DNA from: DATARH01 sp050246595
GTDB lineage: Bacteria > Pseudomonadota > Alphaproteobacteria > ATCC43930 > CGMCC-115725
Direction of reading: 5' to 3'
Assembly: GCA_050246595.1 (NCBI GenBank)
Contig: JBFWVT010000001.1
Span: 62,001 to 126,000, forward strand
Length of the DNA stretch: 64,000 nucleotides
Shown piece by piece: positions 9,012-17,212 of the stretch. Position numbers and translations under genes: made by a program. The notes under the pieces are model-generated. The model ran no database searches. It was not told the DNA's origin and worked only from the letters and a program-made list of their open reading frames with translations. Positions within the stretch are counted from its first letter, which is position 1. Each line of letters starts with the position of its first letter.

Positions 9012-10427
9012 ATGGCTGCTCACGACGCGTTGCGAACCATCCTGCCGGTCGTCGGTCTGTCCGAGGACCGCGCCCGGAGCGTCGAGTTCACCGGCGGCTC
9101 CGACCCGGTCCTGCCGACCCCGTTCCGGATCGGCGAGACCGCCGCCGCGGCGCTGGCCGCGACCGGGCTGGCGGTCTCCGATCTGTGGGAGCTGCGCACC
9201 GGCCGCCAGCAGCAGGTTGCGGTCGATCTGCGGCAGGCCACCGCCTCCTTGCGCAGCGGTCATTATCTGGTGATGGACGGGGCCGAGGTTTCGACCGAGC
9301 GCAACCCGGTGATGGGCGTCTACCCGGCGAAGAACGGCCGCTGGAGCTATATCCACGCCAATTTCCCGAACCATCGCGCCGCCGCGCTGAGCGTGCTCGG
9401 CTGCGAGGAAAACAAGGATGCGGTGCGCCGCGCCGTGGCGAAGTGGGACGCGCTCGAACTCGAAGAGGCGATCATCGCCGCCAAGGGCGCCGGCGGTATG
9501 GCGCGCAGCATGGCGGAATGGGCAAAACACCCGCAGGCCGCCGCGATCGCCTCGCTGCCGCTGCTGGAAATCGTCAGGATCGGCGACGCGCCGCCGGAGA
9601 AACTGCCCGACGGCGACCGGCCGCTCTCGGGCGTGCGGGTGCTCGATCTGACCCGCGTGCTGGCCGGGCCGACTTGCGCCCGCACTTTGGCCGAGCACGG
9701 CGCCGACGTGCTGAAGATCACCGCCGAGCACCTGCCGAATATCGGCTATCAGGAATACGACACCGGGCACGGCAAATTGTCGGCCTATCTCGATCTGCGC
9801 CGGCCGCGGGATCTCGAAACCCTCAAGGGGCTGGTGCGCGAGACCGATGTGTTCAGCCAGGGCTACCGTCCCGGCACGCTCGGCAATCGCGGTCTGTCGC
9901 CCGAGGAACTGGCGCAGTTGCGCCCCGGCATCGTCTATGTCTCGCTGTGCGCGTTCAGCCATATCGGACCGTGGGCCTCACGCCGCGGCTTTGACACGGT
10001 GGTGCAGACCGTCAGCGGCATCACGACGCGGCAGGCCGAATTGTTCCCCGGCGCCGAGGCGGGCCAGCCGCAATTCTACCCGGTGTCGGCGATCGACTAC
10101 CTGACCGGATATCTGATGGCGTTTGGCGCGATGGTGGCGCTCGCGAGACGCGCCCGCGAGGGCGGCAGTTGGCTGGTGCGCATCTCGCTGGCGCAGACCG
10201 GGCGCTGGCTGGTCGGCCGCGGCGAGGTGCCCGAAACCGAGCTGAAGGACATCCCGGCCGAGTTTACGCCAGAGGAGCTGGCGCGCTGGTCGATCGAGAG
10301 CCAAACCCCGGTCGGCAGGCTCAAGCACTTGAAACCGAGCGTGCAGCTCTCCGAGACGCCGCCCCGCTGGGCGCGCCCGTCGGTGCCGCTCGGCCACAAC
10401 GAGCCGGTCTGGCCGGCGCGGCCATAA
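9012..10427 (+). CDS. CaiB/BaiF family CoA transferase, two-part (long) form
   Basis: A 471-aa family III acyl-CoA transferase. Unlike the common roughly 400-aa form, it carries about 200 extra residues before the canonical opening motif (LSGVRVLDLTRVLAGPTCAR, about residues 207-226). This extra half is known from a subset of the family and looks like a permuted or duplicated domain. The enzyme should move CoA between acyl groups; the acids involved are unknown. A second, shorter CoA transferase starts 33 bases after the stop, so the pair is probably an operon and might form a heteromer. It is divergent from the efflux pair. Confidence 0.9.
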   Translation: MAAHDALRTILPVVGLSEDRARSVEFTGGSDPVLPTPFRIGETAAAALAATGLAVSDLWELRTGRQQQVAVDLRQATASLRSGHYLVMDGAEVSTERNPVMGVYPAKNGRWSYIHANFPNHRAAALSVLGCEENKDAVRRAVAKWDALELEEAIIAAKGAGGMARSMAEWAKHPQAAAIASLPLLEIVRIGDAPPEKLPDGDRPLSGVRVLDLTRVLAGPTCARTLAEHGADVLKITAEHLPNIGYQEYDTGHGKLSAYLDLRRPRDLETLKGLVRETDVFSQGYRPGTLGNRGLSPEELAQLRPGIVYVSLCAFSHIGPWASRRGFDTVVQTVSGITTRQAELFPGAEAGQPQFYPVSAIDYLTGYLMAFGAMVALARRAREGGSWLVRISLAQTGRWLVGRGEVPETELKDIPAEFTPEELARWSIESQTPVGRLKHLKPSVQLSETPPRWARPSVPLGHNEPVWPARP

Positions 10428-10460
10428 TCGCAATTTCGGCCCGATACGAATCATCCCGGC

Positions 10461-11690
10461 ATGAACCGCCTCCTTCAGGACCTGCGCATCGTCGAGTTCT
10501 CGGCCTTTGTCGCGGCGCCGCTCGGCGGCATGACGATGGCGCAGTTCGGCGCCGAGGTGATCCGCATCGATCCGATAGGCGGCGCGATCGACTATAATCG
10601 CTGGCCGGTTGCCGAGAGCGGCGCCAGCCTGTACTGGGCCGGGCTCAACAAGGCAAAACGCTCGGTCGCGCTGGCGCTGAACAAACCGGAAGGGCGCGAG
10701 CTGGCACAGGCGATCGCCACCGCTCCGGGACCAAGCGGCGATCCGAAACGCGGCGGGATCGTGCTGACCAATCTGCCGCCGCTCCCCGGCCTCGATTACG
10801 CCAGCTTGAAGGCGAAACGCGAGGATTTGATCCTGCTGCGGCTGACCGGCAATCGCGACGGCAGCGCCGCGGTCGATTACACGGTCAACGCCGCAAGCGG
10901 GTTTCCGCTGGTGACCGGCAACAACAGCGGCGCCGGCGCCTCGCCGGTCAACCACGTCCTGCCGGCCTGGGACATCGCGGCCGGTCTGTATCTCTCGACC
11001 GCCCTGCTCGCCGCCGAACGGCACCGCGCCCGCACCGGCGAGGGGCAGGAGGTCACGGCTGCGCTCAGCGATGTCATGCTCGCGACCGTCGGGCATCTCG
11101 GCTATGTCGGCGATGTCCATATCAACGGCCGGGCGCGGCCGGCGATCGGCAACGATCTGTACGGCAGTTTCGGGCGCGATTTCGCGACCGCGGACGGAAG
11201 CCGGGTCATCATAATCGCGCTGACCCCGCGACAATGGCGCGCGATCGGCCGGGCCACCGGTCTCACTGACAGGCTGGCCATGATCGGCGCGGTCATGGGG
11301 GTCGATCTCGACACCGAGACCGGGCGCTACGAGGCGCGCGATATGATCGCTGCGCTGCTGGCGCGCTGGTGCGCGACAAAGACCCTGGCCGAGATCCGCG
11401 AGTCGTTCGACAGCAGCGGCGTGCTGTGGGGGCCGTTTCAGGATTTTCTCCAGCTCGTGCGCGACGACCCGCGCTGCTCGCCGGCCAATCCGCTATTCGC
11501 CGCGGTCGAGCAGCCCGGCATCGGCCGCTACCCGATGCCGGGTCTGCCGCTCGATTTCTCGGCCAGCCCGCGCCAGCCGACCGGTCCGGCACCGCGCCTC
11601 GGCGAGCACACCGAACAAATCCTCGCGGAGGTGCTGGGTCTGACGGCAACCGAAATCGCCCGGCTGCGCGAGGCCGGCATCGCCGCCTGA
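10461..11690 (+). CDS. CaiB/BaiF family CoA transferase
   Basis: A 409-aa family III CoA transferase. The N-terminal motif (LQDLRIVEFSAFVAAPLGGMTMAQFGAEVIRIDP) sits at the usual position, followed by the nucleotide-binding region and a C-terminal segment (LPLDFSASPRQPTGPAPRLGEHTEQIL) that closes the interlocked fold. It lies 33 bases after the long-form CoA transferase. A comparable pairing occurs in catabolic operons for CoA-activated acids, but no dehydrogenase or hydratase is adjacent, so the pathway cannot be named. Confidence 0.9.
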   Translation: MNRLLQDLRIVEFSAFVAAPLGGMTMAQFGAEVIRIDPIGGAIDYNRWPVAESGASLYWAGLNKAKRSVALALNKPEGRELAQAIATAPGPSGDPKRGGIVLTNLPPLPGLDYASLKAKREDLILLRLTGNRDGSAAVDYTVNAASGFPLVTGNNSGAGASPVNHVLPAWDIAAGLYLSTALLAAERHRARTGEGQEVTAALSDVMLATVGHLGYVGDVHINGRARPAIGNDLYGSFGRDFATADGSRVIIIALTPRQWRAIGRATGLTDRLAMIGAVMGVDLDTETGRYEARDMIAALLARWCATKTLAEIRESFDSSGVLWGPFQDFLQLVRDDPRCSPANPLFAAVEQPGIGRYPMPGLPLDFSASPRQPTGPAPRLGEHTEQILAEVLGLTATEIARLREAGIAA

Positions 11691-11839
11691 GACGCGCCTC
11701 CGCAGATTGCATCCCCGCTGCCGCCATCGCGCGGCTTTGCCGCACCAGTTGCATTTCCGACGGCAGAGGTGTTAACGTAGTTTTAAGTAAGTTATACGAT
11801 CTCTCCCTCCCGAACAGGCTCGCTTGTATCGGGAACGGA

Positions 11840-12184
11840 ATGATCGGAAATCATGATAGCGGCACCGGCCGATACGGCCGTCTCTGCGATATTCTCTTAG
11901 CCTGTTTTGCGATTATATTCCTTGTACCCCTGATGGCGGCGGTCGCACTCGCGATCAAGGCCGATGGAAGCGGTCCCGTGCTGCGGCGCCGCACGCGCAT
12001 TTGCCGCAGCGGCCGCTGGATTCAAGCATTCGAGTTCCGCACCGCAGCGTATCGCAGCCGGGAGATGACGCGGGTTCACCGGTTTCTTCGCAGGACCCGC
12101 ATCGATACGCTGCCGCAGGCGATAAATGTCTTGCGAGGCGATTTGACATTTATCGGTATCGACCGGCCCGCCTTTCTGACCTAG
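11840..12184 (+). CDS. Short, degenerate bacterial sugar transferase (monotopic PGT-like)
   Basis: A 114-aa protein resembling the first two thirds of polyprenyl-phosphate phosphoglycosyltransferases (PF02397): membrane re-entrant helix (LCDILLACFAIIFLVPLMAA), GPVLRRRTRICRSG, the EFRTA counterpart of KFRTM, and FLRRTRIDTLPQAINVLRGDLTFIG. It stops after IDRPAFLT, without the usual C-terminal region. The catalytic Asp-Glu dyad of the family (LDELPQ) reads IDTLPQ, so the Glu is replaced by Thr. The AT-rich DNA just upstream (around 11771-11802, with TTAACG and TATACG) could be a promoter. Its base composition differs from the flanking genes. Probably inactive or repurposed. Confidence 0.6.
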   Translation: MIGNHDSGTGRYGRLCDILLACFAIIFLVPLMAAVALAIKADGSGPVLRRRTRICRSGRWIQAFEFRTAAYRSREMTRVHRFLRRTRIDTLPQAINVLRGDLTFIGIDRPAFLT

Positions 12185-12245
12185 GGCCTATTAGGAAACA
12201 TCCGAAGTTGAGGCCGTTAGAGCATTATCGCGTCGGTTTGAAGCG

Positions 12246-12320
12246 TCATTACCGCGAAAGCAGGCTTCCGGGGCTGCCGGTACACCGCCTGCCTCTGGAC
12301 CCCCGCTTTCGCGGGGGTGA
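12246..12320 (+). repeat. Dispersed palindrome (CGCGAAAGC arms)
   Basis: Inverted arms CGCGAAAGC (12253-12261) and GCTTTCGCG (12305-12313) enclose about 43 bases ending in CTGGACCCC. The pattern is the widespread alphaproteobacterial intergenic repeat in which CGTCATTCCCGCGAAAGCGGG faces CCCCCGCTTTCGCGGG. It separates the defective sugar transferase from the transposase remnant. Confidence 0.6.
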
Positions 12321-12325
12321 GGAGG

Positions 12326-12496
12326 GTGTTTCGACCTAATCAGATCTTGCTACAGTGGGGTCTGCAGGTACTGAGTGACGACGAGTGGGCGCGGCTGAAA
12401 GCGGCACAGGATGGGGCGCGGTCCGGGGCGGGCCGGTCGCTGGATGGTGAGCGCAAGACAGTCGAGGCGGTGATCTGGAGCAAGCGGCGGCGCTGA
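12326..12496 (+). pseudogene. Remnant resembling the N-terminus of an IS5-family transposase
   Basis: A short frame readable from a GTG at 12326 encodes 56 residues including VLSDDEWARLKAAQDG and ERKTVEAVIWSKRRR. The pattern LSDDEW ... VEAVIW matches the N-terminal zone of IS5-type transposases (L-[ST]-D-x-[EQ]-W ... [IV]-L-[WY]). The catalytic DDE region is absent and the frame ends in TGA, so this can only be a relic. It and the flanking palindrome account for most of the 409-base gap; the remainder to 12593 shows nothing recognisable beyond a CTCCCCGC hairpin near 12540-12560. Confidence 0.4.
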
Positions 12497-12593
12497 TACT
12501 TTCTTTTAACAGGATTGCGCGGCATCGAAGCTGCACTCCCTCTCCCCGCAGGCGGGGAGAGGGACAGGGTGAGGGGCGTTCGGCGGTTCGTGC

Positions 12594-13568
12594 CTACACT
12601 GTGAAAACGGTCGAGCCGGTGGTTTTGCGGTCTTGCAGGTCTCGGTGGGCGCGGGCGGCATCGCGCAGGGGGTAGGTCTGGTTGATCGCGAGCCTGACGA
12701 CGCCCTTTTGCACGACCTCGAACAGATCGCGCGCGGCGGTCAGCAAATCCTCGCGTCTGGCGACATAGGTGTTCAGGGTCGGGCGGGTCAGAAAGAGGGA
12801 ACCTTTGGCCGCCAGGATGCCGATATCGACCGGGCCGATCGCGCCCGAGGACTGGCCGAACGACGCCATCAGACCCAAGGGCGCGAGACAGTCCAATGAT
12901 TTGTAGAACGTGTCTTTCCCCACTGAGTCATAGACGACCGGCAGTTTCCTGCCGCCGGTGATCTCGGCAACGCGGGCGACGAAGTCCTCGCGCCGGTAGT
13001 TGATCGGGTGGTCGCAGCCATTGGCCTTGGCGAGCGCCGCCTTTTCGTCGTCGCCGACCGTGCCGATCACGGTGGCGCCCAGATGCTTGGCCCATTGGCA
13101 GACAATCAGCCCGACACCGCCGGCCGCGGCGTGGATCAGGATCGTCTCGCCGGGTTTGACCTGATGCGTGCGGCGCAGCAGATACCACGCGGTCATCCCT
13201 TTCAGCATCATCGCCGCGCCCTGCTGATCGGTGATGCCGTCGGGCAGTTTTACCAACCGCTCGGCCGGCATGATCCGAGCCTCGCTGTAGGCGCCGAGCG
13301 GCCCGCCGGCATAGGCGACGCGGTCGCCCGGTTTCAGGTCCGCGACCCCAGGACCGACCTCCTCAACGACCCCGGCCGCCTCGGAGCCGAGACCGCTCGG
13401 CAACGGCATCGGATAAAGACCGCTGCGCTGATAGGTGTCGATGTAATTGAGACCGACCGAATTATGACGCAGCCGGACCTGACCCTCGCCGGGTTTGCCG
13501 ATTTCGACCTCCTGCCATTCGAGCACCTCGGGTCCGCCGGTCTTTGCGAAACGGATCGCCTGCGCCAT
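12594..13568 (-). CDS. qorA: NADPH:quinone reductase (MDR/zeta-crystallin type)
   Basis: A 324-aa medium-chain reductase without the structural or catalytic zinc cysteines, as in QOR/zeta-crystallins. The start at 13568 has GGGAGG upstream and gives MAQAIRFAKTGGPEVLEW; a longer frame from 13736 would run into repeat DNA. Visible features are HNSVGLNYIDTYQRSGLYP, GSEAAGVVEEVGPGV, the Rossmann glycines (AAAGGVGLIVCQWAKHLGA) and VVYDSVGKDTFYKSL. It should reduce quinones with one electron using NADPH in the cytosol. It stands as a single gene, ending opposite the IS5-like scar. Confidence 0.9.
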   Translation of the reverse strand: MAQAIRFAKTGGPEVLEWQEVEIGKPGEGQVRLRHNSVGLNYIDTYQRSGLYPMPLPSGLGSEAAGVVEEVGPGVADLKPGDRVAYAGGPLGAYSEARIMPAERLVKLPDGITDQQGAAMMLKGMTAWYLLRRTHQVKPGETILIHAAAGGVGLIVCQWAKHLGATVIGTVGDDEKAALAKANGCDHPINYRREDFVARVAEITGGRKLPVVYDSVGKDTFYKSLDCLAPLGLMASFGQSSGAIGPVDIGILAAKGSLFLTRPTLNTYVARREDLLTAARDLFEVVQKGVVRLAINQTYPLRDAARAHRDLQDRKTTGSTVFTV

Positions 13569-13663
13569 TTGCCGCCTCCCTGTGAATCGGTGACGCGACG
13601 ATAGCGAAGAAGCGGGGGACGGGAAAGCGACACGCCTTCCGGCGGTTGCAGGAAGGGCAAGAG

Positions 13664-13694
13664 TGGCGGATGACGCTGCGCTTATCCGCCCTAC
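13664..13694 (+). repeat. Short palindromic intergenic repeat (GGCGGAT/ATCCGCC)
   Basis: GGCGGATGACGCTGCGCTTATCCGCC followed by CTAC matches the general form of a repeat scattered through many proteobacteria (GTAGGG-GGAT-AAGCGCAGCG-ATCC). It fills most of the gap between the quinone reductase start and the ogt stop. Confidence 0.6.
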
Positions 13695-13698
13695 TCCG

Positions 13699-14175
13699 TT
13701 ACGGCGCCGCGTTCGGCAGTGGGAGGGTGCCTTCAAGCGCGAGCAGGTGGCGCTTTGTCGCCAGCCCGCCGGCGCCGCTGTAGCCGCCGAGACCGGTCTT
13801 GGCCAGGACGCGGTGGCAGGGGATCACGATCGGGATCGGGTTCCGGCCGCAGGCCCGCCCGACCGCGCGCGGCGCCGAGCCGACCGTCTCTGCGAGATCG
13901 CCGTAGACCCGGGTCTCGCCATAGGGGATCTCCGCCATCGCCGTCCAGACAAGCCTCTCGAACGGCGAGCCGGACGGCGCGAGCGGCAGGTCGAAGCGGG
14001 TCAGTTTTCCGGCGAAATAGGCGTCGAGCTGCGCCGCCGCCTCGGCGAGCAGCGGGCTGCCGTTGCCGGCGGCCCGATCGGGTTCGGCATCGGACCAGCC
14101 TATCGCGACGATCGCGTCGTCTTCTTCCGCGATTGTCAGGCGCCCGATCGGGGTCGGGATCGACAAAGAGGGCAT
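13699..14175 (-). CDS. ogt: Methylated-DNA--protein-cysteine methyltransferase
   Basis: A 158-aa Ogt-type repair protein. The active-site motif IPCHRV puts the methyl-accepting cysteine at residue 120; before it lie the DNA-binding helix-turn-helix region with its Arg finger (GSAPRAVGRACGRNPIPIVIP) and the Asn hinge, and after it GGYSGAGGLATKRHLLALEG. It removes alkyl groups from O6-methylguanine irreversibly. The N-terminal domain is short, and there is no Ada-type regulatory domain. A perfect 30-bp palindrome lies 34 bases upstream of the start and could bear on its expression. Confidence 0.95.
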   Translation of the reverse strand: MPSLSIPTPIGRLTIAEEDDAIVAIGWSDAEPDRAAGNGSPLLAEAAAQLDAYFAGKLTRFDLPLAPSGSPFERLVWTAMAEIPYGETRVYGDLAETVGSAPRAVGRACGRNPIPIVIPCHRVLAKTGLGGYSGAGGLATKRHLLALEGTLPLPNAAP

Positions 14176-14208
14176 GACCGCGCCTCGCTGCGAATGTGGA
14201 TCGGGGCC

Positions 14209-14238
14209 GAGGGTTCCGGAGGGCCCTCCGGAACCCTC
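14209..14238 (+). repeat. Perfect 30-bp palindrome upstream of ogt
   Basis: The half-site GAGGGTTCCGGAGGG is followed directly by its exact reverse complement, with no spacer; I checked all 15 base pairs. It lies 34 bases before the ogt ATG (minus strand) and abuts the inverted-repeat element at 14239-14416. It could be an operator or a repeat terminus. Confidence 0.8.
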
Positions 14239-14416
14239 TTATACCAAGGGCCGGAACCTTGACCGATACCCCCACCCTGACCCTCCCCCGCAAGCGGGGG
14301 AGGGGACAATCGGAAGCTCTCCCCCGTGATCCCCGGATCGATCCCCGGATCAAGTCCGGGGACGGGGAGGAGGGGACGCGGCGGCGGAAGGTCGGACTCA
14401 CGGGCGATTGGTATTA
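14239..14416 (+). repeat. Inverted-repeat element A (ends ATACCAA/TTGGTAT)
   Basis: About 178 bases bounded by TATACCAAGGGCC on the left and GGGCGATTGGTAT on the right. Inside are a perfect hairpin CCCTCCCCCGC-AA-GCGGGGGAGGG (14281-14304) and CCCCGGATCAAGTCCGGGG (14343-14361). The right end and the CCGGACTTGATCCGG core recur in element B at 21220-21342. No gene lies in this 302-base gap. Confidence 0.55.
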
Positions 14417-14477
14417 TCCGCCCGGCGCTTTCGTGCCGGGGGAGAGGGTCGGACGGACGCCGCCGAAACCGGCCGCG

Positions 14478-15251
14478 CTATTTCAGGTGCTTGTCGAAGA
14501 AGTTGCGGATGTCGCCCCACAACTCGTGCGCCGGCCCCTCACGGTAGCTCGGGCGGTAGTCGGCGAGAAAGGCGTGACCGGCGTTCTGATACACCTTGGT
14601 CACGACATCCTTGCCGGCGGCCTGGGCGCGCTTTTTCAGCTCGGCTTCGAGTTCGACCGGCGGGTTCTGGTCCTCGGCGCCGAACACGCCGAATAGCGGG
14701 CAGTTCAATTGACCCACCATGTCGAGCGGCGGTTTCGGCCGCGCCGCGGTCGTCTCGTCGTTCGGGGTGGCGCGGTGGATAAAGCCGCCCCAGCAGTCGA
14801 TCGCGGCATCGACCTTGTTGCTGCTGCACGCGAAAAGCAGCGTGTGGCGGCCGCCCGAGCAGAACCCGATCGCGCCGATCTTGCCGGTCGCGCCGGGCAT
14901 CGCGCGCAGATAATCGGCCGCGGCTTCGAGGTCCTGCACCGCCTCGCTGTCGGGCAGACCGAACATCACCGGGAACACGGTCTCGATGTTGTTCGGGTCC
15001 TTTGGCGCGCCGCGCCGCCAGTACAGCGCCGGCGCGACGACGTTGTAGCCGATATTGGCGAAACGCCGCGCCAGGTCGCAGATGTGGTCGTCAAGCCCGA
15101 ACGCTTCCTGGATCACGACGATGCCGGGATAGCTGCCGGGCTGGTTCGGGTAGGCGTGATAAGCCGCAATCTGCTGCCCGCCGCTCTGCAACGCGATGAC
15201 GCCGCCCTTGATGCGGCTGGGGTCGGTGACGACGCCGGGTGGGTTCGCCAT
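14478..15251 (-). CDS. Dienelactone hydrolase family protein
   Basis: A 257-aa alpha/beta hydrolase of the carboxymethylenebutenolidase family. The nucleophile is Cys in the elbow GFCSGG, where serine hydrolases have Ser, and the C-terminal His is in QNAGHAFLADYRPSY. The core segments PGIVVIQEAFGLDDHICDLARRFA and VFGAEDQNPPVELEAELKKR are typical. Classical members open dienelactone in chlorocatechol breakdown, but many act on other lactones or esters and no ortho-cleavage genes are nearby, so the substrate is unassigned. A GGAG-like site precedes the start (minus strand). It is divergent from the TauD-type dioxygenase. Confidence 0.9.
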   Translation of the reverse strand: MANPPGVVTDPSRIKGGVIALQSGGQQIAAYHAYPNQPGSYPGIVVIQEAFGLDDHICDLARRFANIGYNVVAPALYWRRGAPKDPNNIETVFPVMFGLPDSEAVQDLEAAADYLRAMPGATGKIGAIGFCSGGRHTLLFACSSNKVDAAIDCWGGFIHRATPNDETTAARPKPPLDMVGQLNCPLFGVFGAEDQNPPVELEAELKKRAQAAGKDVVTKVYQNAGHAFLADYRPSYREGPAHELWGDIRNFFDKHLK

Positions 15252-15367
15252 GAGGTTTCTCCTTCCTCTGGTGGGAGCGCGATAATAGCCGGCGAGAGCG
15301 CGCCGACGATAGACCGCGCCGCACCGCTTTGCGCTATAACGACGGCACCCCGACCAAAGGAGATGTC

Positions 15368-16426
15368 ATGACCGTGTCGCCGCCCCGTCCGCTTGTCGAA
15401 GGCCCCGCGGCCTGGATCGGCCGCGATTTGCGCGCCCGTGAGGACGAATGGATTTACACGCTCTCCGCCGCCGAGATCGCCGAGATCGAGCGTGCGACGG
15501 TGGGAGTGTGCGCTCGCGGTCTCGACATCGCCGGGATACGCCGCGCCGATTTCCCGCTGCCGAGTTTCGGGGCGAAGCTCGACCGGATGCGCGACGAAAT
15601 CCTCAACGGGCGCGGCTTTGTGCTGATCCGCGGTCTGCCGGTTGAGGGAAGGCCGATCGCCGAGAGCGCTGCGGCGTACTGGGGTATCGGCACCCATCTC
15701 GGCAACGCGCGTTCGCAGAACGCAAAGGGGCACCTCTTGGGCCATGTGCGCGATCTCGGGCTGGCGACCTCGGACCCGAATGTGCGCACCTATCAGACGA
15801 CCGAGCGGCAGCATTTCCATACCGACTCGTGCGATATTGTCGGGCTGTTGTGCCTGAAGACCGCGAAACGGGGCGGGCTGTCGTCGCTGACCAGCTCGAT
15901 GGCGATCTACAACGAAATGGCGCGGCGCCGCCCGGACCTCGTGGCGCGGCTGTTCCGGCCGATGCCGACCGACCGGCGCGGCGAGGTGCCCGCAGGCAAA
16001 AAGCCGTTTTTCGAGATCCCGGTCTATAACGACCATGCCGGGTATCTGTCGGTGCTGTATTCGCGGACCTACATCAACTCCAGCCAGCGCTTTGCGGAGG
16101 CGCGGCGGCTCGAACCCGAGGATGTCGAGGCGCTCGATCTGTTTGACGATCTCGCCAACGATGCCGATCTGCGGCTCGATATGCAGCTCCGACCCGGCGA
16201 CATGCAGTTCGTGCATAATCACACGATCATGCACGACCGCACCGCATTCGAGGACTGGCCCGAGCCGGAGAAGAAGCGCCACCTGTTGCGTCTGTGGCTC
16301 GCTGCGCCCGGCGCCCGGCCATTGCCGCCGATCTATGCCGAGCGCTACGGCAGCGTCACGATCGGCGACCGCGGCGGCATCATCTGCCCCGACACGAGAC
16401 TGCACGCGCCGCTGGAGCCGGTGTAG
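15368..16426 (+). CDS. TauD/TfdA-family Fe(II)/2-oxoglutarate dioxygenase
   Basis: A 352-aa non-haem iron dioxygenase. The start at 15368 follows an AAAGGAG site; a frame start at 15329 lacks one. Iron ligands are seen as His151 and Asp153 (QHFHTDSCD) and a distal His in FVHNHTIMHDR, whose following Arg would bind 2-oxoglutarate. Members hydroxylate small sulfonates, phenoxy acids, amino acids and others; this clade, with MRDEILNGRGFVLIRGLPV, is functionally undefined. It is alone between the dienelactone hydrolase (divergent) and an exported protein (convergent). Confidence 0.9.
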   Translation: MTVSPPRPLVEGPAAWIGRDLRAREDEWIYTLSAAEIAEIERATVGVCARGLDIAGIRRADFPLPSFGAKLDRMRDEILNGRGFVLIRGLPVEGRPIAESAAAYWGIGTHLGNARSQNAKGHLLGHVRDLGLATSDPNVRTYQTTERQHFHTDSCDIVGLLCLKTAKRGGLSSLTSSMAIYNEMARRRPDLVARLFRPMPTDRRGEVPAGKKPFFEIPVYNDHAGYLSVLYSRTYINSSQRFAEARRLEPEDVEALDLFDDLANDADLRLDMQLRPGDMQFVHNHTIMHDRTAFEDWPEPEKKRHLLRLWLAAPGARPLPPIYAERYGSVTIGDRGGIICPDTRLHAPLEPV

Positions 16427-16563
16427 GCGGCATCAGGTATCCGGATCGCCGGGATCAGCAATCCACGAACCCTCATCTGCAAGCTTGGCCCACAGGCCTC
16501 TCTGCCGATGAAAGGTCTGCGGATCAAGCCCATGGGCTTAAAGACCCAGGTGTCCCGGACCGG

Positions 16564-17184
16564 TCATCGGAGGCCGGTCCCTTTCAGTTTCAGCCCGAGC
16601 AGCGGCGCGATCGCCTCGGGCGGCAGTTTTGACAGTCCGGCGGGCGGCTCGAACAGCGCGGCCGGTTGCGGCCCGGTTTTGACACCGCTCAGCTCCCAGC
16701 GGATCGTTGATCCCCTGCCTTTTGCGTTTGTGAATGTGCCGGCGAGACGCATCGGGATGCCGTCCGCGCTCAGCCACAGCGTGCCCTCGGCGCGGCCCTG
16801 CGGGGTCGATCGGTCGATCGCGTATTTTGTCGTCGCGACGCCGTTGACCGTCTCGCGACCGATCGGGCGCCCGGTCAGCGCCGCCGCGTTGAGCACAAGC
16901 AGCTCGGGGGGGATCTCGACCTGCACAATCGTCTTCATGCTGCCCAGCACGATCTCGCCGAGCGGGCGGTCGGCGCGCAGCAGCAATACCGGCCGCATGC
17001 CGTGGATCGCCTGCTCGTGCCGTTCCTTTCCCGGCATCGCCCAGACCTTGCCGCGCCAGGTGCGCCCGTCGATCACCAGCGTGCGTTCGGCGCTGAACCC
17101 GGTCCGCACGTCGATCAAGGTCGCTGCGAGCGGCGTCTGCGGCAGCAGCAAAAGACACAGGGCGATAACGGCGAGAAAGCGCAT
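16564..17184 (-). CDS. Exported protein of unknown function
   Basis: A 206-aa protein with a clear signal peptide (MRFLAVIALCLLLLPQTPLAA). The start at 17184 has GGAG about ten bases upstream, and longer readings of this frame run antisense through the SGNH hydrolase gene. The mature part is rich in beta-strand patterns (TLVIDGRTWRGKVWAMPGKERHE, TVNGVATTKYAIDR, GTLWLSADGIPMRLAGTF), resembling LolA-like or outer-membrane lipoprotein-sorting folds, but I do not see a definite family. Likely periplasmic. It shares its upstream region, which contains a strong palindrome, with the SGNH hydrolase. Confidence 0.8.
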   Translation of the reverse strand: MRFLAVIALCLLLLPQTPLAATLIDVRTGFSAERTLVIDGRTWRGKVWAMPGKERHEQAIHGMRPVLLLRADRPLGEIVLGSMKTIVQVEIPPELLVLNAAALTGRPIGRETVNGVATTKYAIDRSTPQGRAEGTLWLSADGIPMRLAGTFTNAKGRGSTIRWELSGVKTGPQPAALFEPPAGLSKLPPEAIAPLLGLKLKGTGLR

Positions 17185-17212
17185 TGCCACATCTCCGCCT
17201 GGAGGCAGATTG

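Noticed and set aside
11369..12184. Longer reading (271 aa) of the sugar transferase
   Set aside because: The N-terminal 157 residues are a shifted frame of the upstream CoA transferase; the family homology begins at the ATG 11840.
15113..16405. Minus-strand 430-aa open frame
   Set aside because: It is antisense to the TauD-type dioxygenase; contains no family signature.
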